Positions 45,006 to 53,218 of a stretch of DNA of 64,000 bases are shown here, one piece after another. Position 1 is the stretch's first letter. Each line of letters opens with the position of its first letter. The stretch is from Deltaproteobacteria bacterium (GTDB lineage: Bacteria; Desulfobacterota; Desulfomonilia; UBA1062), in the NCBI GenBank assembly GCA_018434685.1, contig JAHDOV010000015.1, positions 124,001 through 188,000 of the forward strand, written 5' to 3'. The position numbers were made by a program, and so were the translations under genes. The notes below the pieces were generated by a model. That model was not told where the DNA came from, did not search any database, and was given only the letters and a program-made list of their open reading frames with translations.

Positions 45006-45133
45006 TGTTCATTACCTCCGTTTGCAGCCACACCTGAAATCCGCGCACCAGCCAATCGCCGGCGTGAGCGCCGGGCAGGCATATACCCTCAGGGCACCCA
45101 CCCCCGTCTCCCTCACGGATGCAGGCCCGCTTC

Positions 45134-45502
45134 TCACTGTCCAAGCACCCGCTTCACCACGGCAACGAGCTGCTCCGGCCTGAAGGGTTTGACGATCCAG
45201 CCCGTAGCACCCGCCTTCTTGCCCTCTTCCTTGACTGCCTGCTGCGACTCGGTCGTCAGCATGACAGCGGGCACAAACCGGTGGGTGGGATCTGCTCGCA
45301 GTGCCCTGATCAGACCGATCCCGTCCAGATTCGGCATGTTCAGGTCTGTTATGACCATGTCAACCCGCGTACTGCCGAGCTTATGAAGGGCATCATTGCC
45401 ATCGACTGCCTCCACCACCTCATACCCCTCTTTCTTCAGGGTAAACGAAACCATCTGGCGGACGCTCGCGGAATCATCTACACTCATGATCTTCTTTGCC
45501 AT
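45134..45502 (-). CDS. cheY: Chemotaxis response regulator CheY
   Basis: A single-domain receiver of 122 residues. The phosphorylated residue is D53 (MVITDLNMPNLDG), with acidic pair D9 and D10, the switch Thr in AVMLTTES and the Lys in GWIVKPF. The ATG at 45502 gives the correct start (MAKKIMSVDDS); an in-frame extension of 51 codons overlaps the STAS gene and is not used. It lies between the STAS and cheA genes, so it is the probable output regulator of this CheA. Confidence 0.95.
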   Translation of the reverse strand: MAKKIMSVDDSASVRQMVSFTLKKEGYEVVEAVDGNDALHKLGSTRVDMVITDLNMPNLDGIGLIRALRADPTHRFVPAVMLTTESQQAVKEEGKKAGATGWIVKPFRPEQLVAVVKRVLGQ

Positions 45503-45509
45503 GGCATCC

Positions 45510-45842
45510 TCACTTCCACAGGCATTGGTCCCTGCACTGAGAACCGCAGACGGCAGGGTCCAGCGCACAGTCTCTGACGAACGTGCGGATCTGCCCGGAA
45601 AGGGGTTTCGTGAAGCTGATGCCTCTGCCCCTGCTGAGGTAGCTCCGGTTTGCACTGCACAGAAGCTGTATACACGACAGGTCGACTTCGTCTACCTTGT
45701 CCAGTTCGAGGTTGAGCGGACCGGACCCATCGAAGGCCTCCATCAGTCTCTCCTTGAACAGCCTGGCATCTCCAATGGTGAGGTCTCCCCGCGCAACCAG
45801 CACCAGTCCATCGGGCGAGTCAAGCAACTCAATGTCTGCCAT
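45510..45842 (-). CDS. STAS-domain protein (anti-sigma-antagonist-like)
   Basis: A 110-residue STAS protein. The central motif VDEVDLSCIQLL (D54, S56) corresponds to the phosphorylatable Ser of SpoIIAA-like antagonists. The ATG at 45842 follows GGGAGG; an earlier Met nine codons upstream has no such site. The C-terminus contains four Cys (CALDPAVCGSQCRDQC), which is odd and may be a metal or redox site. Within the che operon it could act in a partner switch with the pathway, but no anti-sigma kinase is encoded in the window. Confidence 0.85.
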   Translation of the reverse strand: MADIELLDSPDGLVLVARGDLTIGDARLFKERLMEAFDGSGPLNLELDKVDEVDLSCIQLLCSANRSYLSRGRGISFTKPLSGQIRTFVRDCALDPAVCGSQCRDQCLWK

Positions 45843-45913
45843 ATTTTCCTCCCTTGTACCCGTTCTCACTCTGTTTCTTTATCTGCATGGCCAGCGGCCT
45901 TTCAGTTTCTGCC

Positions 45914-47776
45914 CTAAAAGAGCTCCACATTGTCTCCCCGTCCTTTCCCTCCCTGCACCTGTGATATCGGGAGGGTATCCGGTCCGGCACTCCCTGTTTT
46001 CTCCACGATGCCTGCATGAACATCCCGCTCGCTCTGCATGGTGTACTGCCTGTCGAATTCCTCCAGGTATTCGGAGGCTGCGACGACACAATGCTGCGGA
46101 CAGATCTGCCGTGCCTCCCGGACGACATCTTCCATGAAGTCGATCGATCTGGCGATCTCATCTCTTACCCTGCTGTGAACCGTTATCCCTGTGGCCGCAT
46201 TCGCCAGATCGCCCCGGAGTGATTCACCCAGAGTCTTGACCTCCAGGGATAGATCGAGCACCCCCTCATTGACCTTGTGGAGTGATCCCACGAGCTCTTT
46301 CAGTCTATTGTTAATCTCCAGGATCTCTTCTTCCTGCGAGCCCCTCATCCGTCTGAGCTCCTCGTCGAAGGCGCGGGAAGTGTGCACCATTTCAGTAAGC
46401 ATCCCCGAAAGCCGGTGCGTGTCAGCCTGTGCATTCTCCGAGAGCTCGCAGATGCCGGCCGAGATCGTATCCAGTACCGTGCCCCCGCTCCCGATATGGG
46501 CAGCCTTGATCCGTGCATTGAGCGCAATCAGCCGGAGAACCTGCCCCATGTTATTGATGTCTTCAACGAACCGGGCCATCTCTGAGACCATTGCATTTAC
46601 CGACTCCATGGTGAGGTTCACTGCTGCCTGCTCCCGCATGGTCTCATTGAGGCTGCCAACCACCGATACGATGCCGGAATCGATGTTTTCCAGGAAGGAG
46701 GACCCCTCTCCGCGGTCAGTCCAGCTCACCCCTGTTGTGTCCTCACCCATCTCCCCGACTCGTGCGGATATGGATTCGAGACTGTGGATTATCCTCCTGG
46801 CGGCAGCGTTGAGCTCTTCGCCCGATTTGCGCAGCTGGGCAATCTGGAGCGTACAGACATCGATGACCATACAGGCCATGCCGGACACCGGACGTTGTCC
46901 GGTCTCGAGCTTGAGCAGCAGGGTATCGATCCCTTCCCGTACATGCTCCATCTGCTGGCGCGTGATGTCGTGGAACTGCAGAGAGGTAACGACATCGCCG
47001 ATGCTCCCTGCAATCTCACCGGCCATCGAAGCGATATGTCCGGCCGATCCGGATGCTGCATCATGGTGCAGCCGGAGCATATGATGGTTTTCCCGGGACA
47101 CCCCGAGTATGATGCCCGCATGCCTTCCGAGGATCTTTTCCGATTCCAGCACCCTCGAGAGAGCTTCGTCTGTAACCTCCAGAAGCCCTGCGCTCAGGGT
47201 CTTTATCTGTTCGGATTTTTCCCTGATATGTTCAGACAGCCCCTTTACCTCTTGCGTGAGACTCTCGAAACCCTCATCCCAGTTTACCAGGTGAGCATTC
47301 TCGACCCGGGTAAAGAAACCGAGCATGCTCAGGTTCAGGATGAGCATGCCGAAGTCGTCGAGCGCCGACATCACCTTCCCGATGGTCTGGCGAAAGCGGT
47401 TCAAGAATTCCACGATGAGCCGCGAACAGGCAGCAGATGTGCCGAGATTGCTCTCCAGTCGCTGCATGATTGTAGAGAGTCCCTCTATGGCAGCACAGAT
47501 CTCGTCACCCTGCATCTTGTCGAGTACGGCAGCCGAGATCCCGGTCATGTCCTGGGCTTGCCCATAGAAGGCCTGGAGCCTTTCCCCCACGCCGAGAAAT
47601 TCCTGTTCCGTCGACATGGCCAGTGAGCCGATAACCCCTGCGGCATTCTGCAGTGCAGGTATCCACTGTCGTGGCACCTCCTGGTTCCCTTCGGCCCGGG
47701 CATGGCTGCCGGCGAGGTATCTCCTGACGATATCGGCCGCATGCCTGCTAACACCCATTTTCTTCCCCGCTCGCAT
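45914..47776 (-). CDS. Cytoplasmic MCP-like coiled-coil protein with degenerate signalling tip
   Basis: A 620-residue soluble, largely helical protein in the che operon. It contains a chemoreceptor-like hairpin tip near residues 425-440, read as LIALNARIKAAHIGSGG. In true MCPs this is [15 protein letters not shown], so the tip glutamate and arginine are replaced. A SLQFHDITRQQMEHV segment near 270 resembles one seen in CheZ-like and other chemosensory accessory proteins. No membrane helix or HAMP is visible. An alternative ATG is six codons downstream with GGGGAAG before it. It may be a sensor, an adaptor or a phosphatase-like accessory protein; the sequence does not decide. Confidence 0.75.
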   Translation of the reverse strand: MRAGKKMGVSRHAADIVRRYLAGSHARAEGNQEVPRQWIPALQNAAGVIGSLAMSTEQEFLGVGERLQAFYGQAQDMTGISAAVLDKMQGDEICAAIEGLSTIMQRLESNLGTSAACSRLIVEFLNRFRQTIGKVMSALDDFGMLILNLSMLGFFTRVENAHLVNWDEGFESLTQEVKGLSEHIREKSEQIKTLSAGLLEVTDEALSRVLESEKILGRHAGIILGVSRENHHMLRLHHDAASGSAGHIASMAGEIAGSIGDVVTSLQFHDITRQQMEHVREGIDTLLLKLETGQRPVSGMACMVIDVCTLQIAQLRKSGEELNAAARRIIHSLESISARVGEMGEDTTGVSWTDRGEGSSFLENIDSGIVSVVGSLNETMREQAAVNLTMESVNAMVSEMARFVEDINNMGQVLRLIALNARIKAAHIGSGGTVLDTISAGICELSENAQADTHRLSGMLTEMVHTSRAFDEELRRMRGSQEEEILEINNRLKELVGSLHKVNEGVLDLSLEVKTLGESLRGDLANAATGITVHSRVRDEIARSIDFMEDVVREARQICPQHCVVAASEYLEEFDRQYTMQSERDVHAGIVEKTGSAGPDTLPISQVQGGKGRGDNVELF

Positions 47777-47855
47777 CCTGCTCCGGCTTCTTCATGGTCT
47801 CGTCCGCCGGCACAGTGTTTCCCGCCGGGTCGTACCTGCCCCGGCGGGATTGAGG

Positions 47856-48377
47856 TTATTCCTCATGGTTCTTTTCATGGACCCCGTCGTTCTTCCCGGC
47901 TGTGCTGCTCACCTCGGTAAGCTCTTCGACAGAGAACACCCGGTCAAAATTCAGGATCATGAGAAAATCCTCGTTCCGTTTTCCGATACCCTTGATGAAC
48001 TCGGTATTGAGACGTGTCCCGATCTTGGGGGCCGGTTCGATACTGGCGGGATCGATCTCCATGACCTCGTGTACGGCATCCGCCAGTGCCCCCAGCACCG
48101 CAGTTTCCCCATCCACTTCGATCTCACCGATGATGATCCTCGTGTTCACAGTCTTTACCGTGAGGTCCATGCCGAACTTCCGCTTGAGGTCCACCACCGG
48201 GACGACCGAACCCCTCAGGTTGATCACCCCACGCATGAATTCAGGCATCTTCGGAATCGTGGTAAGTTTCGTATAATCGAGCACTTCTCTGACCTTGCAG
48301 ATATCGATTCCAAATTCCTCGTCATTCAGCTGAAACGAGAGGTATTGATTCGACTCGATCGCTTGTGTTTCGCTCAT
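47856..48377 (-). CDS. cheW: Chemotaxis coupling protein CheW
   Basis: Adaptor linking chemoreceptors to CheA. The 173 residues contain YLSFQLNDEEFGIDICKVREVLDY, MRGVINLRGSVVPVVDLKRKFGM (with the receptor-contact NLRG), and VMEIDPASIEPAPKIG. The C-terminal tail after EELTEVSSTAGK is a short polar extension. The ATG at 48377 has GGAGGGAG upstream. It lies between the transmembrane MCP and the cytoplasmic MCP-like gene. Confidence 0.95.
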   Translation of the reverse strand: MSETQAIESNQYLSFQLNDEEFGIDICKVREVLDYTKLTTIPKMPEFMRGVINLRGSVVPVVDLKRKFGMDLTVKTVNTRIIIGEIEVDGETAVLGALADAVHEVMEIDPASIEPAPKIGTRLNTEFIKGIGKRNEDFLMILNFDRVFSVEELTEVSSTAGKNDGVHEKNHEE

Positions 48378-48456
48378 TGTTCACTCCCTCCGGGGAACCG
48401 GGCACCGACGGGCACCCGGTCTCCTCTCTTCCTTTTCCCTGTGCCTGGCGGCCTTT

Positions 48457-51006
48457 CTAGAAGCGCTGGAAATCCTCATCCATAGCGTCGCCACTGCCAT
48501 CGGCTTTGCCCATGTCAAGCACTATGCCCGAAGACTTTCCCGATGCCTCGAGGTGACCCCGAATATTCCGGGATGAAGCTGTCCGGACCAGCGGTGCCTT
48601 CTCATGATCCTGCTTGCCGTCATTTTTCTTGCGGACATCCTCGGAGAGCTTTGCAACCTCGTCTTCATCCAGTTTGAAGAAATTGATAGTCCTCCTGAGA
48701 TTGACAGCCTGGGACGAAAGCTCCTCGGACGTGGACGAAAGCTCTTCCGATGCCGATGCATTCTGCTGGATCACCACGTTGAGCTGCTGGATGGCTGAAT
48801 TGATCTGCTCGGCCCCTGAATTCTGCTCGTTGCTTGCCGCGTTGATCTCCTGTACCAGCTGCGCTGTCTTTCGGATATCAGGAACGATGCCTGCCAGGAG
48901 GGTACCGGCCCTTTCCGCCACCTCGACGCTCGATGTCGACAGGCTGCTGATCTCGCCCGCTGCCTGTGCCGACCGCTCTGCCAGTCTCCTGACCGCTGCC
49001 GCAACAACGGCAAAGCCCTTGCCGTGATCGCCTGCCCGCGCTGCCTCGATAGCCGCATTCAGCGCAAGAAGGTCGGTCTGCCGGGCAATCTCCTCGACAA
49101 TGGCGATCTTCATTGCGATGGTTTTCATGGCGCCTACGGTTTCCTGTACCGCCTTGCCTCCTTCCTGGGCATTTGCTGCAGCCTGCTGTGCGATCTGTTC
49201 AGTCTGCTGTGCGTTCTCGGCATTCTGGCGGATATTGGCTGCCATCTGCTCGGTAGAGGACGAGGCCTCCTCGGCAGCCGACGCCTGTTCAGACGACCCC
49301 TGGGATACCTGCCCTGCGGTCGAGCTCAATTCCTCGCTGCCGGCAGCAACCTGTTCCGCTGCAACCGAAACCTCTCTGACCGCCTTTTTAACGTTCTCGA
49401 GCATCTCGCTCAGGGCCATCATGAGGGTGTCGTGTTCCGAGCGTTTCTCGATCTTCACCGTCAGGTCACCCTGCGCGACCTTCCTGGCCATGTTCGCCAC
49501 ATTGATCAGGGCCTCCTGCATGGCGATCAGGCTCGGAAGGAGCTCGTCATGTTCCGAACGCTTGCCGATCTTCTTCATTATTTCCAGGTCGCTCATATCC
49601 CCTTTGGCGATCTTGTTTATCGTTCCGAGCGTCCTGATCATGATCCCCTGTACAGAACCGATCGAATCGGTGATCTTTTTATAATCACCCTCGAACTCAC
49701 CTTCGATTTTCCTCGTGTAGTCGTTGAGCGCCATCTTCTCGAGCACCTCGAGGGCCTCATTGATCGGTGCGGTGAAATTATCCATCATCAGGTTGACGAT
49801 CTCCCCGATATTCCTGAATGCACCCTCGTATTCGTCCGGCCGGCAGCGGAAGTCCAACTGTCCCCTGTCTGCAGCCTCCTCAACCTCCTTGAACTGCCCG
49901 GTGAGCGAGATGAGGACAGTGCGCAGCGTGTTCATGGATTGAGCCAGCTCTCCCACCTCGTCGGCCTGATCGATGTCGATGGCACTGCCCAGATCACCCC
50001 TGGCAATGGCATTGGCAGAGTCCACACCCTTTCGTATTCCCCCGACAATCCACCTGATAATGAAGAATGCGGCGAACACGCCGATGAGGATTGCCAGGAC
50101 AGCGCCGGTGACGATGAAAGAAGTGGTGGAAGATATCTCGTTTTCCATCTTCTGTTCCTGCGCTACCCGCATCTTCTGGGACAGGTCGATAGCCGCCAGT
50201 GAGACGGTCTCCATGCTGTCCTGTGCCTGCTGCTGTTTTGTGAACACGTCGTTTACCGCGGCCGACGTATTGGCAAACGCGGTCACTCCTGCCTTCAGGC
50301 CCAGGGTTGCCTCTTCGAGACGGGCATCGCCGCTGGCGAGTTCGGCAAATGAATCTGCGGCCTTCCTGACGATTGCTTCGCGTTTCAGGTATCCCTGCCA
50401 GTATTCATCCGTCGGGAACAGCGTGAACAGCGCTGCCTTGAGGCGCAGCACGAGGAAATGGGGGACGAGATTTCCCAGCAGTTCGTGATCGATTGCAGAC
50501 CACTTGCGGATTTCCTTCATGTTTCGCGAGTCCATGGCTTTCTTCAGTGAAGGTGTGAGGGTCTCGTCCATGAGGTTGTGCATGACCTTCGTGAAGCTGT
50601 CACCGTTCTTATCCCAGGTGCCATAGAGCCCGTTCAGCTCTGCGCTAAGCGTGATGTACTCGTTCATGGACTTTTCATAGCTGTCGATGGAGCTGAGGAG
50701 CTGTTCAAGCTGCCGTGCGTTTCCCGGGTCTTTCTGTGCAGTTTCCCCGGCTTCCTGCCGGAGCAGGGTCAAGAGTTCGTTGCACTGGGCAATGATCTGA
50801 GGGTCCTTGGTCCGTACATACTCCCGTTCCTTCTGGCGTACGTCCATCATGACCTTTTCCATATGGTTCAGGTTCGTCAGCAGCGATTGCCCCTGTTCCA
50901 CGTGCCTGAGGCCGGAGACTCCCATGTACCCGATAATTGCGGCAAGGACGATCACGAGCCCGAAACCGCATCCGATCTTTCCCCAGAGTTTCATATTCCT
51001 GAACAT
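48457..51006 (-). CDS. Transmembrane methyl-accepting chemotaxis protein
   Basis: An 849-residue receptor. TM1 is at about 10-32, a periplasmic four-helix-bundle domain at about 33-300, TM2 at about 300-322, followed by HAMP and two further HAMP-like units ([43 protein letters not shown], a repeated KRSEHD motif). The signalling hairpin has [29 protein letters not shown] and then [11 protein letters not shown], where MCPs normally have (D/G)EVR(K/N)LA; a conserved acidic residue is missing. A long C-terminal tail follows. No CheR-docking pentapeptide is seen. The ligand is unknown. Confidence 0.93.
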   Translation of the reverse strand: MFRNMKLWGKIGCGFGLVIVLAAIIGYMGVSGLRHVEQGQSLLTNLNHMEKVMMDVRQKEREYVRTKDPQIIAQCNELLTLLRQEAGETAQKDPGNARQLEQLLSSIDSYEKSMNEYITLSAELNGLYGTWDKNGDSFTKVMHNLMDETLTPSLKKAMDSRNMKEIRKWSAIDHELLGNLVPHFLVLRLKAALFTLFPTDEYWQGYLKREAIVRKAADSFAELASGDARLEEATLGLKAGVTAFANTSAAVNDVFTKQQQAQDSMETVSLAAIDLSQKMRVAQEQKMENEISSTTSFIVTGAVLAILIGVFAAFFIIRWIVGGIRKGVDSANAIARGDLGSAIDIDQADEVGELAQSMNTLRTVLISLTGQFKEVEEAADRGQLDFRCRPDEYEGAFRNIGEIVNLMMDNFTAPINEALEVLEKMALNDYTRKIEGEFEGDYKKITDSIGSVQGIMIRTLGTINKIAKGDMSDLEIMKKIGKRSEHDELLPSLIAMQEALINVANMARKVAQGDLTVKIEKRSEHDTLMMALSEMLENVKKAVREVSVAAEQVAAGSEELSSTAGQVSQGSSEQASAAEEASSSTEQMAANIRQNAENAQQTEQIAQQAAANAQEGGKAVQETVGAMKTIAMKIAIVEEIARQTDLLALNAAIEAARAGDHGKGFAVVAAAVRRLAERSAQAAGEISSLSTSSVEVAERAGTLLAGIVPDIRKTAQLVQEINAASNEQNSGAEQINSAIQQLNVVIQQNASASEELSSTSEELSSQAVNLRRTINFFKLDEDEVAKLSEDVRKKNDGKQDHEKAPLVRTASSRNIRGHLEASGKSSGIVLDMGKADGSGDAMDEDFQRF

Positions 51007-51037
51007 TGAGGTACCTCCCTTGTTGTGTGTTTTTCCG

Positions 51038-51496
51038 TCATGTCTGTTTTCCCCCCGCAGTCAAGGCCGGGCGGGCCGTTTCCGTTCTATTCCCCCGTGT
51101 ATCCCTGTCCGGACGGGGTTCCCCACTGGCGACCTGACTGATCATCTTTGCCAGAACGTCTGCCACCTCGGAGAAATCACCATCGACGAAGATCAGGAAT
51201 CGCGGATAGAGGCTGTGGGCACGTGTTATGGTTTTCTCACTCCTGTCCGGGGCTATGAGAATGAGCCGCACAGAACCCAGGAGATGCGAGATGGCGCACA
51301 GCCCGGTAAGCTCCTTTGTCGTTGCAGCGAGATATACGAGAACACGGTCATTACCATCGAATCTCATCAGCCTCTCGATCAGGTCTTCGAGCGTGTGGAA
51401 GACTTCCCTGCTGTCCCCGGGGGCACCGGCGAGAACCTCGCGTTCAAAGCGCTTGGCTGCCCTGCCCTGTTCTGCAGTATAAAAAAGAATCATCAC
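51038..51496 (-). CDS. Conserved-looking small protein heading the che operon, function unknown
   Basis: I do not recognise this 152-residue protein. The first 115 residues alternate strands and helices ([65 protein letters not shown]), a pattern like a receiver or flavodoxin fold, but without a clear phospho-Asp. The last 30 are polar and probably disordered. The start is taken as GTG at 51496, followed at once by ATG; GGAG lies 10 nt upstream. It precedes the MCP gene by 31 bp and probably belongs to the che operon. Confidence 0.65.
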   Translation of the reverse strand: MMILFYTAEQGRAAKRFEREVLAGAPGDSREVFHTLEDLIERLMRFDGNDRVLVYLAATTKELTGLCAISHLLGSVRLILIAPDRSEKTITRAHSLYPRFLIFVDGDFSEVADVLAKMISQVASGEPRPDRDTRGNRTETARPALTAGGKQT

Positions 51497-51541
51497 GCCT
51501 GCTCTCCTTTGGTGAAAATCGAGTCACCTTTACCCGGGATA

Positions 51542-51557
51542 ATCACGAATCGTGCCA
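51542..51557 (-). promoter_or_regulatory. Sigma-54-like promoter element of the che operon
   Basis: On the minus strand TGGCACGATTCGTGAT has GG and G-A at -24/-12 spacing. The GC expected at -12 reads GA, so the match is imperfect. The predicted start lies about 35 nt before the GTG at 51496. The adjacent NtrC-type regulator makes sigma-54 control plausible. Confidence 0.4.
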
Positions 51558-51591
51558 CATGGTCCAGAACGATGATATGTAATCTGTTATT

Positions 51592-51606
51592 GATATGTTA
51601 CATATC
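51592..51606. promoter_or_regulatory. Palindrome, candidate enhancer site for the NtrC-type regulator
   Basis: GATATGT-T-ACATATC is a perfect 7-bp inverted repeat centred near position -68 relative to the predicted start. A further GATATGTAA half-site lies at about 51574. The distance suits a bacterial enhancer-binding protein. Confidence 0.5.
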
Positions 51607-51808
51607 TATATGACCGAACAGTACCGCACGGGAAACCACTGAGAACCGGTCTTGTGTCCGGGAAATCAGACACGGCTTTCCGGAAAATCAGAAGACAGAT
51701 CTATCCGGGCGGCAGATCCCAGGCAATGGGTTGTTCGAGGAGCAGCGGAGATTGGTGCCATGGAGGGGCGGGCTTCCGTGATCAACCGACCTTTTGCGCC
51801 TCAGGCTT

Positions 51809-53206
51809 TTACGCGATGTCGTTTTCCTTCAGGAGCTGGTAGAGGTGTGCGCGGGAAAGGCCGGAAAGCCTGCAGGCCTGTTTCTTGTCTCCGCCAGTGA
51901 GCAGTACAAGCCTTTTCAGGTACCCTCTCTCCGTGTTCTTCCGGAACTCGCGGTAGGAGGTTATGGTGCTGCTGTCCGTGATGGCATCTTCATCCGGCGA
52001 TCGTGGCTCGGCTTTGCTGTCTGTCTCGCTGTTCACAAAGGACTGGGCCACCTGTATGCGGATACTGGTGGGGAGGTGGCAGGCGAACAGCGTTGCCTCC
52101 TGCGAAGCCGTGGCAAAGACATGTTCCATGACATTGAGCAGTTCACGGACATTGCCCGGCCAGTCGTACCGGGAAAGTGCCTCGAAGAAGTCGGGAGAAA
52201 AGCCCTTGATCTGTGTGGCATTGAGTGTGCTGAGCCGGTTCATGGAGAACTGAACCAGGTCCCTGATGTCTTCCTTGCGGTCTCTCAACGGCGGCAGGCT
52301 GATCCGCAGCGATCGCAGCCGGTAGAGCAGGTCGCTGCGGAACCGCTCCTGTCTCACCATCTCATCCAGGTCCCGGTTGGTGGCGGCAACGAGCCGGAAG
52401 TCGCTCGCCTGCTCATTTGTGGAACCCAGCGGCCTGAACCTGCGCTCCTGGAGAACCCTCAGAAATGACTTCTGCAGGGCAGGAGGAAGCTCTCCCACCT
52501 CGTCGAGAAAGAGCGTGCCCCCGTGGGCCTGGGCAATGAGCCCTTCGCGGGCCCTGTCCGCACCGGTGAAGGCCCCCCGTTCATGGCCGAACAGGATGCC
52601 CTCCACGAGCGATTCGGGCAGTGATGCACAATCCACGACAACGAAATTCTTCCCTGCACGGTCGCTGTTCTCGTGGATCGTCCGTGCAAAGATTTCCTTG
52701 CCTGTGCCGGTTTCCCCCTCGATCAGCACATTGGCGCGGCAGTCGGCAGCGCGGGCAAGGTCGTCGAGCGAGCTCGTGATCTTCGCACCGCTGCCTATGA
52801 TCTTCTCTCTCTTGAGGTTTACCGGTGTGTGCTTTGCCTTCTCCTCCCGGTACTGCAGTGCCCTCATCAGGGGGAGTGTCATCCCTTCCAGCGACGAGGG
52901 CTTATGAATATAGTTCCACGCCCCGTTCTCAATGGCGAGCTTCGCCCCGTTCACATTGCTGTATGCCGTGATGATGATCACCTCAGGCTCCGAGGGGGCC
53001 TGCCTGATCTGCCCGATGTAGTCCAGACCGCATCCGTCGGGCATCCTCACGTCGAGGAACACGACGTCGAAGGCACCGGCCTCTGCCAGATCGACCCCCT
53101 GCCGGAGTGTGAACGCGGTGTCCACCGAGTGACCCATGCGGCCCACCACTGTGGTAAGGGCCTCGTTCATCATTGGATCGTCATCGATGATCAGTACCTT
53201 TGCCAT
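51809..53206 (-). CDS. Sigma-54-dependent response regulator (NtrC family)
   Basis: A 465-residue activator: receiver domain with D52 (VVFLDVRMPDG), AAA+ domain with Walker A GETGTGKE, the sigma-54-contacting GAFTGA loop, Walker B GGTLFLDEVGELP and the R-finger region, then a C-terminal Fis-type helix-turn-helix (KKQACRLSGLSRAHLYQLLKEN). All features needed to drive sigma-54 RNA polymerase are present. It starts 12 bp after the hybrid kinase stop; the two form a two-component pair. The che operon promoter to its left is a natural target. Confidence 0.94.
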   Translation of the reverse strand: MAKVLIIDDDPMMNEALTTVVGRMGHSVDTAFTLRQGVDLAEAGAFDVVFLDVRMPDGCGLDYIGQIRQAPSEPEVIIITAYSNVNGAKLAIENGAWNYIHKPSSLEGMTLPLMRALQYREEKAKHTPVNLKREKIIGSGAKITSSLDDLARAADCRANVLIEGETGTGKEIFARTIHENSDRAGKNFVVVDCASLPESLVEGILFGHERGAFTGADRAREGLIAQAHGGTLFLDEVGELPPALQKSFLRVLQERRFRPLGSTNEQASDFRLVAATNRDLDEMVRQERFRSDLLYRLRSLRISLPPLRDRKEDIRDLVQFSMNRLSTLNATQIKGFSPDFFEALSRYDWPGNVRELLNVMEHVFATASQEATLFACHLPTSIRIQVAQSFVNSETDSKAEPRSPDEDAITDSSTITSYREFRKNTERGYLKRLVLLTGGDKKQACRLSGLSRAHLYQLLKENDIA

Positions 53207-53218
53207 GTATGCCTCAGC

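Larger units (their letters stand above)
51497..51808. other. Upstream region of the che operon
   Basis: No gene is seen in these 312 bp. The region holds the sigma-54-like element at 51542-51557, the palindrome at 51592-51606 and a GTGTC/GACAC hairpin near 51653-51672, which could help terminate the regulator gene read from the right. Confidence 0.5.
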
